40,206 nucleotides of DNA from assembly GCF_020630935.1 (NCBI RefSeq), contig NZ_JAHDIG010000033.1, positions 9,708 to 49,913 of the forward strand. The letters run 5' to 3'. The position numbers and the translations under genes were made by a program. The notes beneath the pieces were generated by a model, which did no database searches, had not been told where the DNA came from, and saw only the letters and a list, made by a program, of their open reading frames with translations. Below, piece by piece: positions 1 to 7,906 of the stretch (positions are counted from its first letter, which is position 1; each line of letters opens with the position of its first letter). The stretch is from Bernardetia sp. GTDB taxonomy: Bacteria; Bacteroidota; Bacteroidia; Cytophagales; Bernardetiaceae.

Positions 1-558
1 ATAAATTATGCAGAAGCACAACTTCTTTCTGCTGGTTTGCTCTCACAAGGCAACTATTCTAGAATCCGTAATCTTGAAAATGTTCGTCGTATGGCGTATG
101 GTGCAGGAGGATTTTTAGATATACAGTTCAAAGACCACTGGCATATTCGCCCACAACTTTTCTACAATCAGATAGGAGGAAATATAGGAGACAACAGGTC
201 AAATACAATTCCTCTAAGACTACATTATTTTGAAAATCAGTATTCACTTTCCTATGCTTTTGAAGGAAACTACTGGCACTATCAAGTTTCTACAGCTGTT
301 TCTGCTGCCTATCTTTGGCAAGTAAAATACAACCGAAACCCCACTTATGATTTGCGCTGGGCAACTCACGATTTTGACTTAGGTTGGCTATTAGGCTTTG
401 GCTTACGATATGAAACAGGAGGATGGCGATGGTTTTCAGCAGAACTTCGACATTACTGGGGAAGGAATAGTGTTTTTCTAAACAGATTTGGATTTCCAGT
501 CAGAAATTCTGTTTTTTCACTCCGTCTGGCATATAGTTTTCTTTTAAGAATGCGCTAA
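1..558 (+). CDS. Outer-membrane beta-barrel protein (PorT-like), 5' truncated by window edge
   Basis: The reading frame is open from base 1 to the stop at 556-558, so the true start lies outside the window; the first in-frame TTG at 37 is not a convincing start. The visible 185 residues alternate aromatic and polar residues in short strands (for example HWHIRPQLFYNQIGG and FSLRLAYSFLLRMR), ending in an aromatic-rich last strand, as in the OMP beta-barrel 2 / PorT-like family of Bacteroidota. Such proteins sit in the outer membrane and many are uncharacterised. The next gene starts after its own promoter, so this is a separate transcription unit. Family assignment is by pattern and fairly secure at the level of barrel protein; the function is unknown. 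Confidence 0.65.
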   Translation: MNYAEAQLLSAGLLSQGNYSRIRNLENVRRMAYGAGGFLDIQFKDHWHIRPQLFYNQIGGNIGDNRSNTIPLRLHYFENQYSLSYAFEGNYWHYQVSTAVSAAYLWQVKYNRNPTYDLRWATHDFDLGWLLGFGLRYETGGWRWFSAELRHYWGRNSVFLNRFGFPVRNSVFSLRLAYSFLLRMR

Positions 559-603
559 AAACCAACTTTGTTTTGTTTAACTTTTAATCGCATATATATA
601 ACA

Positions 604-635
604 TTTGGCTTTTAAAATTAAACATTGTATCTTTG
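604..635 (+). promoter_or_regulatory. Bacteroidota-type promoter for the phytochrome operon
   Basis: TTTG at 604-607 and TATCTTTG at 628-635 are separated by 20 nt. This is a very good match to the Bacteroidota primary sigma consensus (TTTG / TAnnTTTG). Transcription would start near 640, giving a leader of about 45 nt before the heme oxygenase ATG at 685. Confidence 0.7.
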
Positions 636-684
636 GTGTTGAGCTAAACATTGCTATTTTTTAAACTTCTTATACTTTTAAATA

Positions 685-1302
685 ATGCCTATTCTTCAAA
701 CTGTTCGTAAGGAAACTCGTTCCCAACACAATCTTATGGAAAACCTTATTGGTTCAGATAGATTGGAACACTTTTCTGTCAAAGATTATGAGCTTTTGTT
801 AGGTACTCATTTTATTTTTCATTCACACTTGGAAGAAGAAATTAGAGTATTTTTGGCAGAAAAAAGTAATCAAGAAGTGTATCAAGAGCTGTTCAAAAAA
901 CTTAGCTTTGAAGAACATATAAAATCAGTTTCTTTAGAAAACGAACTAAAGCAGATATTGCCTCCAGCAAAATTTGATGCACTGAAAGCCATTCCAAATA
1001 CTGTTCGCATTACAGATTATTGTATGCTTTTGGGGCGAATGTATGTGGCAGAAGGTTCTATGTTAGGAGGAAAAATAATGTATAAAATATTTTCTCAGAA
1101 TGCTCAACTAAATTCAGTTACAAAGTTTGATTTTTTCAAGAACTATGAAATAAAAACGCCTCGTCTTTGGAACTCATTCAAAAAAATTGTAGAAGAAGAG
1201 TGTGAAAGTAAAGAGGCTCAGAAGTTGTTTTTAGAAGGAGTAGAATTATCATATTTCTATTTTGAAAAGTCTTTTCATAAGTGCAAAAACATTTTACAAT
1301 AA
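685..1302 (+). CDS. bphO: Biliverdin-producing heme oxygenase
   Basis: The 205-residue length is typical for bacterial heme oxygenases. The protein opens heme to biliverdin IX-alpha, iron and CO in the cytoplasm. The N-terminal helix carries TRSQHNLME with the expected proximal heme-ligand His15. The distal-helix motif LLGRMYVAEGSMLGGKIM (about residues 112-129) matches the LGxxYVxEGSxLGG signature of the BphO group. It lies 51 nt upstream of a bacteriophytochrome gene, the classic arrangement in which the enzyme supplies the biliverdin chromophore. It is the first gene after the promoter at 604-635. Function is assigned with high confidence from motif and context. Confidence 0.92.
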   Translation: MPILQTVRKETRSQHNLMENLIGSDRLEHFSVKDYELLLGTHFIFHSHLEEEIRVFLAEKSNQEVYQELFKKLSFEEHIKSVSLENELKQILPPAKFDALKAIPNTVRITDYCMLLGRMYVAEGSMLGGKIMYKIFSQNAQLNSVTKFDFFKNYEIKTPRLWNSFKKIVEEECESKEAQKLFLEGVELSYFYFEKSFHKCKNILQ

Positions 1303-1353
1303 AAAAAATTATCAAGTAGAAAAGGAAAACATTCATCAAAACTCTATTCCACT

Positions 1354-3759
1354 ATGTCTGCTCTTACTAAAAAAGAACTCAAAACAGCTATTGAAAACTG
1401 TGCAAAAGAACCTATTCATCATTTAGGTCATGTACAACCTCACGGATTTTTGATAGTTTTTTCTGATGATATGAATATTTTGGGGATAAGTGAGAACTTA
1501 GTGGAAAAATCTAAACTAAGTTTTGACGAATTGGTAGGTAAGTGTTTATCTATTTTTTTAGGAGAGAGACAAACCAATTTTCTTGAAAAGAAACTTCAAC
1601 CTCCAAAATCGCAATCGAAATCAGCTTTTTTCAAAACAATAAATCCACTACGTTTATTTTTAGAACTAGAAGGAGAGAAAAAGCCTTTTGATGGCATTGT
1701 TCACCAATCTAATCACGGTTGTATATTAGAACTAGAGCCTATAGACCTAGAAAGTGGCGAGATAAAGAAGGATAATTTTTATCAAATTAGTAAAAAATCA
1801 ATTATTCGTTTCCAACACTCTGATAACTTAAAAGAACTTTACACTGTCATTGTAGAAGAAATTCAGCATATTACGGGGTTTGATAGAGTAATGCTCTACA
1901 AGTTCAATGAAGAGTATGACGGACAAATTGTGGCTGAAGTAAAACTAGAGGAAATGAATCCCTTCTACGATTTGTGGTTTCCTTCTACTGATATTCCCAA
2001 GCAAGCACGAGAACTTTATTTAAAGAATTGGTTGCGCCTTATTTCTGATACGCATTATATACCTTCTCCTATTCTTTTAAAAGACGACATTAAAGATACT
2101 CCGTTAGATTTGACATATTCCACACTTCGAAGCGTTTCGCCAGTCCATATAGAGTATCTCAAAAATATGGGAGTAGAAGCCTCTATGTCAATTTCTATTA
2201 TTGTTGATGGAAAACTTTGGGGACTTGTTTCGTGTCATCACAACTCTGCCAAATATGTAGATTATTCTACTCGCATGACTGCCGAATTTTTTGCTCAACT
2301 GGTATCTTTACAAATAGATAGATTACAAAAAAATGAGCTTCAATTAGATAAATTAGAAAAACAAACTCTTACAGAAGGCATAATCGAATCTCTCAAAGAA
2401 GAAAAAAATGTATATGGAGGAATGATTAAAAAAGGAAAATCTTTTTTGAAACTCTTGGATGCTGATGGTGTGGTGGTTTTGGTAGGAGCAGATAAGAAAA
2501 AAATCTTTAAAGCAGGAATAACTCCCATAGACGAGCAAATCTGGCAAATGAAAGATTGGTTAGAAATCCATCACTCTAAAGATTTGTTTAGCTCTCACTG
2601 TCTTTCTAAAGATGTTCCAGAAATAAAACTAGATGAAACCATCTGTTCTGGCGCACTAAGTGTACCTATTTCAAAGGAAGACGACAGCCGTATTATCTGG
2701 TTTAGGGAAGAACTCCAACAGAGTATCAACTGGGGAGGAAAACTAGAAAAAATAGTTTTAGAAAAAGACAATGAACTGGTTTTAAAACCAAGAAATTCAT
2801 TTGCCAAATGGAATCAGAAGGTAGAATGTCAGTCAAAAAAATGGACACCATCAGAAATAGAAGCTGCCAAAAGCATTCAGTCTAAGATTTTTTATGTTGT
2901 AACACAAAACATGAACGAGTATAGAGAAGAGTTGAGGAGAAAAGAACTAGAACAGCAAGTCAGAATCCGAACCGAAGAACTGACTACTATAAATGAGAAA
3001 TTAGGCATAGAAATAAATGCAAGAGAAGAAATTGCTAAAAAGCTAAAAGAAGGAATGCAACTCTTGGAAGTTACCAACAAAGAGCTAGAACATTTTGCTT
3101 ATGTGGCTTCTCACGATTTGCAAGAGCCTCTGCGTGCTATTGCTAGTTTTAGTCAGCTTTTAGAAAAACGCTACGAAGGGCAGTTAGATGAAAAAGCGGC
3201 TATGTATATTCGCTTCATAATTGAAGGGGCAGGAAGAATGAAAGACCTTATAATGGACTTGTTGGAATACTCTAGGTTACACAGAAATGAAACTCCACAC
3301 AAAGAAGTTCAATTAAATGATACATATCAGAATGCCATTCAGAATCTTACACTCCAAATTGAAGAAACAAAAGCAGAGATAGAAATAGAAAATGATTTTT
3401 CTGATATAAAAATCATGGGCAACTCGTCCAAACTCACACAGCTTTTTCAAAACCTTGTAGGTAATGCAATTAAGTATCGTTCAGAGGCAACGCCTCAAAT
3501 AAAAATTACATACAAAGAAAATAAAGACCACTTTCAATTTACTATTTCAGATAATGGAATAGGTATTGACCCAAGATTTGCAGACCGAATATTTATCATA
3601 TTTCAACGTCTGCATACAAAAGAAAACTATGAAGGAACAGGCATTGGACTTGCGCTCTGCCAAAAGATAGTAGAACAACACAAAGGAAAAATTTGGTTAG
3701 ACCAAGAAAAAAGCCAATCAGGAAAAGGAACAACAATACACTTTACCTTAGGAAAATAA
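1354..3759 (+). CDS. bphP: Bacteriophytochrome sensor histidine kinase
   Basis: An 801-residue red/far-red photoreceptor kinase. Domains in order: N-terminal PAS (about 20-130) with Cys16 placed to bind biliverdin and the following PIHHLGHVQPHG motif; GAF (about 150-325) with the DIP motif (Asp213-Pro215), His265 in SPVHIEYLKNMGV and the CHH around 294-296; PHY (about 340-515) with the tongue motif PRNSF at 479-483; coiled linker; then HisKA with phosphoacceptor His587 in SHDLQEPLRA; and an HATPase with N box (NLVGNAIKYRS), DNGIGID and GTGIGLAL boxes. All chromophore and kinase landmarks are present, so it should be photoactive and catalytic. Light state would control phosphotransfer, most likely to the receiver protein encoded 90 nt downstream. 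It is a member of an apparent four-gene operon with bphO. Confidence 0.95.
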   Translation: MSALTKKELKTAIENCAKEPIHHLGHVQPHGFLIVFSDDMNILGISENLVEKSKLSFDELVGKCLSIFLGERQTNFLEKKLQPPKSQSKSAFFKTINPLRLFLELEGEKKPFDGIVHQSNHGCILELEPIDLESGEIKKDNFYQISKKSIIRFQHSDNLKELYTVIVEEIQHITGFDRVMLYKFNEEYDGQIVAEVKLEEMNPFYDLWFPSTDIPKQARELYLKNWLRLISDTHYIPSPILLKDDIKDTPLDLTYSTLRSVSPVHIEYLKNMGVEASMSISIIVDGKLWGLVSCHHNSAKYVDYSTRMTAEFFAQLVSLQIDRLQKNELQLDKLEKQTLTEGIIESLKEEKNVYGGMIKKGKSFLKLLDADGVVVLVGADKKKIFKAGITPIDEQIWQMKDWLEIHHSKDLFSSHCLSKDVPEIKLDETICSGALSVPISKEDDSRIIWFREELQQSINWGGKLEKIVLEKDNELVLKPRNSFAKWNQKVECQSKKWTPSEIEAAKSIQSKIFYVVTQNMNEYREELRRKELEQQVRIRTEELTTINEKLGIEINAREEIAKKLKEGMQLLEVTNKELEHFAYVASHDLQEPLRAIASFSQLLEKRYEGQLDEKAAMYIRFIIEGAGRMKDLIMDLLEYSRLHRNETPHKEVQLNDTYQNAIQNLTLQIEETKAEIEIENDFSDIKIMGNSSKLTQLFQNLVGNAIKYRSEATPQIKITYKENKDHFQFTISDNGIGIDPRFADRIFIIFQRLHTKENYEGTGIGLALCQKIVEQHKGKIWLDQEKSQSGKGTTIHFTLGK

Positions 3760-3849
3760 AAGTATAATCATTTTAAACAACCCTTATTACCTAATCGTTT
3801 AATAACTAATCATAAAGCACTTATAAAAAAAGAATAATGAAATATTACC

Positions 3850-4290
3850 ATGAAACCTATAAAATTGCTTTTAGTAGAAGACAATTTAGCTGATACGGTT
3901 CTTATACAAGAGAGCCTGCTAGAAAGCAAGTTGCAGCTAGATATTGATGTTGTTACCGACGGAGAAAAGGCAACGGATTACCTTTATCAAAAGTTAGAAA
4001 ACAAAGACGAAAAACTACCCGACCTAATCATTTTGGATTTGAATATGCCTCGTAAGGATGGAAGAGAAGTTCTGAAAGAAATCAAAGGACATCAAGAACT
4101 TTGTCTAATTCCTGTGCTAGTCATGACCACTTCTGAAAATGAGGAAGATATAAAGTTTGCATACAGAAACCATGCAAACAGCTATATTAGTAAACCTGTA
4201 GATATGAACGAGTTTACCAAAATTATTACTTCGATAAATAATTTTTGGCTTACTGTAGTCAAACTACCCAGTTCACAACAAAACCAATAA
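3850..4290 (+). CDS. Rcp1-like single-domain response regulator
   Basis: A 146-residue receiver domain with no output domain. The acidic pocket (Glu10, Asp11), phosphoacceptor Asp63 in LIILDLNMPRKDG, the Thr93-Thr94 switch region and Lys115 in SYISKP are all visible. The sequence style (VLIQESL, DGREVLKEIK, NFWLTVVKLP) resembles the Rcp1 family that accepts phosphate from cyanobacterial-type phytochromes. It lies immediately after bphP, so it is the probable cognate partner. The output could be via protein contacts or onward phosphotransfer. A gap of only 45 nt to the next gene suggests co-transcription. The family call is strong; the partner is inferred from position. Confidence 0.9.
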   Translation: MKPIKLLLVEDNLADTVLIQESLLESKLQLDIDVVTDGEKATDYLYQKLENKDEKLPDLIILDLNMPRKDGREVLKEIKGHQELCLIPVLVMTTSENEEDIKFAYRNHANSYISKPVDMNEFTKIITSINNFWLTVVKLPSSQQNQ

Positions 4291-4335
4291 AAAACACAAA
4301 ACCACTTTACTTTTTACCTTGAGCAACTATTTTTC

Positions 4336-5475
4336 ATGAACTCAAATCTGAATAATATCCACATACTTTTAGTAGAAGATAGCCTTTCTGACCAATTTCT
4401 GATGCAAGAGATATTAGAAAAAACAACTTTCCCTATAAGTAACCTTACTATAACAGAAAGTCTAGCAAGTGCTACTAATATATTGAGTAAAAATAAGATA
4501 GATTTAGTATTTTTAGATTTATCATTGCCAGATAGCCACGGTTTAGAAACCTGTAAGGCAATTACCGAAAACCATTATGGAATACCTATTATTGTCTTGA
4601 CAGGACTCAATGATGTACATGTGGGTTTGGAAGCTATTTCATTAGGAGCAGCCGACTACATTGTGAAAGGAACTCTTGACGAATATGGGATGGAAAGGGC
4701 AATTCTCTATGCTTTACAGCGCAACGAAACCCAAAGGCAAATTACCAAAACGATGGATATGCTTAGAGGCTACAATCAAAAACTAGAACAGTTTGCCCAT
4801 ATTATTTCGCACGACCTTATGTCGCCTATTGTATCAATAAAAGCATCTATTCAACTCTATGAATTAGAAAAAAAACACAACGACCTTACCCAAACTGCCG
4901 AAGAAGTTATGAAAGAAGTGGGAGAAGGCGTAGATAAGCTACATAACAAGCTCAAATCACTTGTAAAGACACTGGTAGAACAGCAAACATCAGGTTCTAA
5001 ATTTGATACTATCCTACTCTCTAGCTTTACAGAAAAAGTTATCAGAGATATGAAAGATATTTATAACCAACCTGATATAGATATTGAAGTAGATTTAGAT
5101 GAAGAACAAAAAATATCCTTTGTCCCAGACCTAATGTATAGCATTATGCAAAACTTGCTTTCCAATGCTATCAAATATCGCTCGCCCAAGCGTTCGCCCA
5201 AAATTAAGATTTGGGCAGAACCACAAGAGGAATATTATTGTCTAAACATAGAAGACAATGGCATCGGAATAGATATGGAAGCTAACAAAAACAAATTGTT
5301 TGGAATGTTTCAACGCCTACACGAAGAAAATACTGATATAGATGGGCGAGGTATTGGACTCCATTTAGTGAGAAACATTGTGTATAGTAATGGAGGCAAA
5401 ATAGATGTAACAAGCCAAGTAGATGTTGGAACAAAATTTAGTATTTTCTTACCCCGAGAGCCAAGATTTATTTAA
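4336..5475 (+). CDS. Receiver-histidine kinase hybrid protein
   Basis: A 379-residue soluble protein with an N-terminal receiver domain (about 8-125; Asp61 in LVFLDLSLPDSHG, Lys111) followed by a HisKA domain with His159 in IISHDLMSPIV and an HATPase domain (NLLSNAIKYRS, DNGIGID, GRGIGLHL). There is no membrane segment or other sensor domain, so its input is likely phosphate at Asp61. As the last gene of the phytochrome operon it could receive signal from BphP and pass it on by its own kinase activity. All catalytic boxes look intact. The gene ends just before a strong hairpin at 5490-5520. Its downstream target is not visible in the window. Confidence 0.9.
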   Translation: MNSNLNNIHILLVEDSLSDQFLMQEILEKTTFPISNLTITESLASATNILSKNKIDLVFLDLSLPDSHGLETCKAITENHYGIPIIVLTGLNDVHVGLEAISLGAADYIVKGTLDEYGMERAILYALQRNETQRQITKTMDMLRGYNQKLEQFAHIISHDLMSPIVSIKASIQLYELEKKHNDLTQTAEEVMKEVGEGVDKLHNKLKSLVKTLVEQQTSGSKFDTILLSSFTEKVIRDMKDIYNQPDIDIEVDLDEEQKISFVPDLMYSIMQNLLSNAIKYRSPKRSPKIKIWAEPQEEYYCLNIEDNGIGIDMEANKNKLFGMFQRLHEENTDIDGRGIGLHLVRNIVYSNGGKIDVTSQVDVGTKFSIFLPREPRFI

Positions 5476-5489
5476 CATTGGATTCAGTC

Positions 5490-5520
5490 GTAGGGTTTTT
5501 GACTAACTCAAAAACCCTAC
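5490..5520 (+). terminator. Rho-independent terminator of the phytochrome operon
   Basis: A perfect 13-bp stem (GTAGGGTTTTTGA / TCAAAAACCCTAC) with loop CTAAC, followed by TTTTA on the + strand. The right arm is also the last codons of metX on the opposite strand, whose stop lies in the loop. Confidence 0.8.
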
Positions 5521-6552
5521 TTTTAAAGATTGGTGCAATATATTCTCTAATAAGATATTACTGAGTTTTTCTCCTTCCAATAAAAAACCATCGTGTCCGT
5601 AGGGAGACTTTATTTCAAAATAACCTGCATTAGGAATATATTTTGCCAAAAGTTTTTGGTCGTCAGAAGGAAACAAGACATCATTCGTAATGCTTACCAC
5701 TACTGTTTTTGCCTTGATTTTGGAAAGTGCATTTTCAATTCCTCCTCTGCTTCTGCCTACATTATGAGAATCCATTGCCTTTGAGAGATTGTAGTAAGCA
5801 AAAGCATCAAAACGCTGTGCTAGTTTTTCTCCTTGATATTTTTGATAAGATTCTGCACTAAAGTTTTGCGTTCGTTGGTCTATATCGGTCTGTGTGAGAT
5901 TGTAAGCCTCATAATTTCGATAAGACAAAAGCGCAATGCTGCGAGCTACTTTCATTCCACCAAGTCCAGCATTTTTATCATTATTTTGCCAAGTAGGGTC
6001 GTTTTCTATGGCTTGACGTTGCGAAGTATTGAAAGCAATTCCCCACGCTGAATGGCAAGCATTTGTAGCAATCAGAGCCAAATTTTCCATCAGATTAGGT
6101 TCTCTTATCGCCCATTCCATTGCCTGTTGTCCTCCCATTGACCCACCGATACACAGCCAAATTTTTTCAAAACCTAACTTTTTCTGCAACTCTTTTCTAA
6201 CCAAATCTATTCCACTAACAATATCACGAATGGTAAAAAATGGAAAATCGTGATAAAACGGCTCTTTTGTTGTAGGATTTTCTGAAAGTGCATTTGTTGA
6301 GCCATAGCATGACCCTAAAATATTAACGCAAATAATAAAATGTTTTTTGGGGTCAATTATTCTATTTTCTCCTACCAAAACATCCCACCATTCCAACGGA
6401 TTACTATTTGCTGTGAGAGCATGACAAACCCAAACGACATTATCCTTTTTCTCATTGAGTTTTCCAAAAGTATGATATGCCAAGCGCAAAGAAGGCAAAG
6501 ACTGTCCGTTTTCAAGGATAAATTCGGAAGAAGAATCAAAGTAATTTAACAT
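5503..6552 (-). CDS. metX: Homoserine O-acyltransferase (MetX family)
   Basis: A 349-residue alpha/beta hydrolase-fold enzyme that acylates L-homoserine, normally from acetyl-CoA, in methionine synthesis. Nucleophile Ser138 sits in GGSMGGQQAMEW; the other triad members are Asp291 (SITNDVLFPSDDQ) and His320 (YGHDGFLLE). The N-terminal HALTANS and the LGSCYGSTNAL segment are hallmarks of MetX. Length is normal for the shorter Bacteroidota form. Acyl donor specificity (acetyl versus succinyl) cannot be fixed from sequence alone. It stands alone rather than with metB/metC-type genes. A palindromic repeat lies just upstream of its start, and its 3' end overlaps the convergent terminator of the phytochrome operon. 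Confidence 0.92.
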   Translation of the reverse strand: MLNYFDSSSEFILENGQSLPSLRLAYHTFGKLNEKKDNVVWVCHALTANSNPLEWWDVLVGENRIIDPKKHFIICVNILGSCYGSTNALSENPTTKEPFYHDFPFFTIRDIVSGIDLVRKELQKKLGFEKIWLCIGGSMGGQQAMEWAIREPNLMENLALIATNACHSAWGIAFNTSQRQAIENDPTWQNNDKNAGLGGMKVARSIALLSYRNYEAYNLTQTDIDQRTQNFSAESYQKYQGEKLAQRFDAFAYYNLSKAMDSHNVGRSRGGIENALSKIKAKTVVVSITNDVLFPSDDQKLLAKYIPNAGYFEIKSPYGHDGFLLEGEKLSNILLENILHQSLKVGFLS

Positions 6553-6595
6553 AGCAGGTGGTTGTTGGTGTAGTTAATTCCTTAGAGATAAGGGT

Positions 6596-6713
6596 GAGCT
6601 TGTTTAAGAATGAAAAAAATTGTTTTCTGTGTCACAGAACACAGATAATAGTTTTATTTTGTTTAGTTTGTCATCTCAATTTTATTGTAAAAACAGGCAT
6701 TCTTAAACAACTT
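6596..6713. repeat. Palindromic dispersed repeat, CATTCTTAAACAACTT family, copy 1
   Basis: Ends form an inverted repeat: TTGTTTAAGAATG at 6600-6612 against CATTCTTAAACAA at 6698-6710. An internal palindrome TTCTGTGTCACAGAA lies at 6625-6639. The right end CATTCTTAAACAACTT (6698-6713) is identical to that of the element at 7710-7854. There is no coding capacity. Confidence 0.6.
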
Positions 6714-6787
6714 CGATATTTAAAATTCTTTTTTAAGTAGGCTATATGCATTTAAAAGATTTATTTTGATATGTTTTCCTACTAAGA

Positions 6788-6837
6788 GCTTGTTTAAATT
6801 TTCTCATTTTCGCTAAAAAACAAAAATTTAAACAAGC
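6788..6837. repeat. Long hairpin sharing GCTTGTTTAA end with the neighbouring repeat
   Basis: A perfect 15-bp inverted repeat, GCTTGTTTAAATTTT at 6788-6802 against its complement at 6823-6837, with a 20-nt loop. No T-run follows, so it is more likely a repeat element than a terminator. Its end GAGCTTGTTTAA is shared with the left end of the repeat at 6596. Confidence 0.5.
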
Positions 6838-6892
6838 CCTAAACTCTAATTGCTTTCTTGACAAAAAAGTTTACTTTTAGAAATAAATCCAG

Positions 6893-6945
6893 TCAAAAAA
6901 ATCCTCACTTTTGCAGCAAAGCAACTAAAGTGAGGATTTTTTTGA
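6893..6945. terminator. Bidirectional terminator behind thioredoxin
   Basis: A perfect 19-bp stem (arms 6893-6911 and 6927-6945, core TCCTCACTTT/AAAGTGAGGA) with A-runs on one side and T-runs on the other, so it reads as a terminator on both strands. It lies 41 nt past the thioredoxin stop on the minus strand. Confidence 0.8.
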
Positions 6946-6986
6946 TTCTTTCAAATACCCTGTTCTCAAAATTTAAGAACTATAAC

Positions 6987-7298
6987 TTATTTTACCAAAT
7001 GAGGTTCTACCATAGAACGCAACCCAGCTAAAGGCATCATTCCAGATTGGCGAGCTACTACTTCACCATTTTTGAAAACAACAAACGTAGGAATACCACG
7101 CACATTGAAGGTAGAAGCAACAGCAGGATTGTTATCTACATTTATTTTGAGAACCTTGACTTTTTCTCCCATTTCAGCAGAAAAATCTTTAATTACTGGG
7201 GTCATCGCTTGGCACGGACCACACCAGTCAGCATAAAAATCTACTAATACAGGAGTTTCTGATTGAATAATGTCTTGGAATGAAGGTTTAACTTCCAT
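6987..7298 (-). CDS. Thioredoxin
   Basis: A 103-residue cytoplasmic thiol-disulfide oxidoreductase without a signal peptide. The active site WCGPC is at residues 25-29 in FYADWCGPCQAM and the cis-proline loop RGIPTFVVF is at 67-75 (Pro70). Length and motif spacing are those of classical thioredoxin. It reduces protein disulfides using thioredoxin reductase, which is not in this window. A TATGTTTG box on the minus strand at 7374-7381, 76 nt upstream of the ATG, is a plausible -7 element. The gene is monocistronic, closed by the terminator at 6893-6945. Paralogues are usual in this phylum, so I do not assign trxA specifically. Confidence 0.93.
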   Translation of the reverse strand: MEVKPSFQDIIQSETPVLVDFYADWCGPCQAMTPVIKDFSAEMGEKVKVLKINVDNNPAVASTFNVRGIPTFVVFKNGEVVARQSGMMPLAGLRSMVEPHLVK

Positions 7299-7906
7299 AA
7301 TATTTTTAATAATTTGAGTTTTAGAATTCAGTTAAAAAAATGAAGGTAATATGTAAAATAACTTGATTTTATACAAACATATCAACATTCTTTCATATAT
7401 ACGCTATTTGTCTGTAAAAAGTTTACATGGTTGTTCTACTTTTATCTACTACTTCTCTCTAGCTAAAACAAAAGTTTACATAACTACTTGTTAGAGCCGT
7501 TTTTCATTATGCGTTAAATCTTATTAAAATAACTTGCAAATAAATTTTATTCTCATCTTTTTGTATAAAGATGAGTTATCTTAGTAGGATTGTGTAGTTA
7601 TATTTTTTGTATTTGTGTAGAGACAATGCGAAAAATGATTTCAAGAGTATTTTGTAAAAAATCTAATAAATTTGCATAATCAAGTAGTAATGTAGCTAAC
7701 TTTTCATTGAAGTTGTTTAAGACCTAAAAGTGAGCAAAGCTAATAGAGAAAAAATAAATTATTTACAGTCTGCTCTAACGAGACTGGCCTAATAGACTAA
7801 GGTCAGACCGATAGGTCAATACCGATAATTGTATAAAACATTCTTAAACAACTTTATTTTTAATTAACTTCGTTCGCCTTCGGGTGTCAATTTTCAATTT
7901 CTTTGT
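7299..7906. other. 608-bp divergent intergenic region between thioredoxin and the S41 protease
   Basis: No gene is visible. It contains a -7-like box for thioredoxin (minus strand, 7374-7381), a 9-bp hairpin at 7552-7575 (CTCATCTTT/AAAGATGAG) and the palindromic element at 7710-7854. The sequence AAGTTTACAT occurs twice (about 7418-7427 and 7470-7481). I could not identify a clear TAnnTTTG promoter for the downstream protease gene. Confidence 0.5.
7710..7854. repeat. Palindromic dispersed repeat, CATTCTTAAACAACTT family, copy 2
   Basis: Perfect 13-bp terminal inverted repeats, AAGTTGTTTAAGA at 7710-7722 and TCTTAAACAACTT at 7842-7854. The last 16 bases (7839-7854) match 6698-6713 exactly. 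An internal hairpin CAGTCT...AGACTG lies about 7768-7788. The element is non-coding and sits in a divergent promoter region. Confidence 0.6.

Larger units (their letters stand above)
6553..6892. other. Intergenic region rich in palindromes (metX upstream side)
   Basis: No convincing gene lies between the metX start and the terminator behind thioredoxin. The stretch holds two palindromic repeats (6596-6713 and 6788-6837), which are listed separately. Small ORFs here are not supported by codon pattern or similarity. A GTTGTTGGTGT stretch at 6571-6581 recalls the internal arm of the 121-bp repeat found at 22.8 and 33.3 kb. Confidence 0.5.

Noticed and set aside
6553-6600. Possible SAM riboswitch ahead of metX (CTTATCTCTAAGG-like stretch on the minus strand)
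   Set aside because: Only a short CTTATC-like word is present. The other conserved helices of SAM-I or SAM-II aptamers are not seen and the surrounding sequence is a dispersed repeat.
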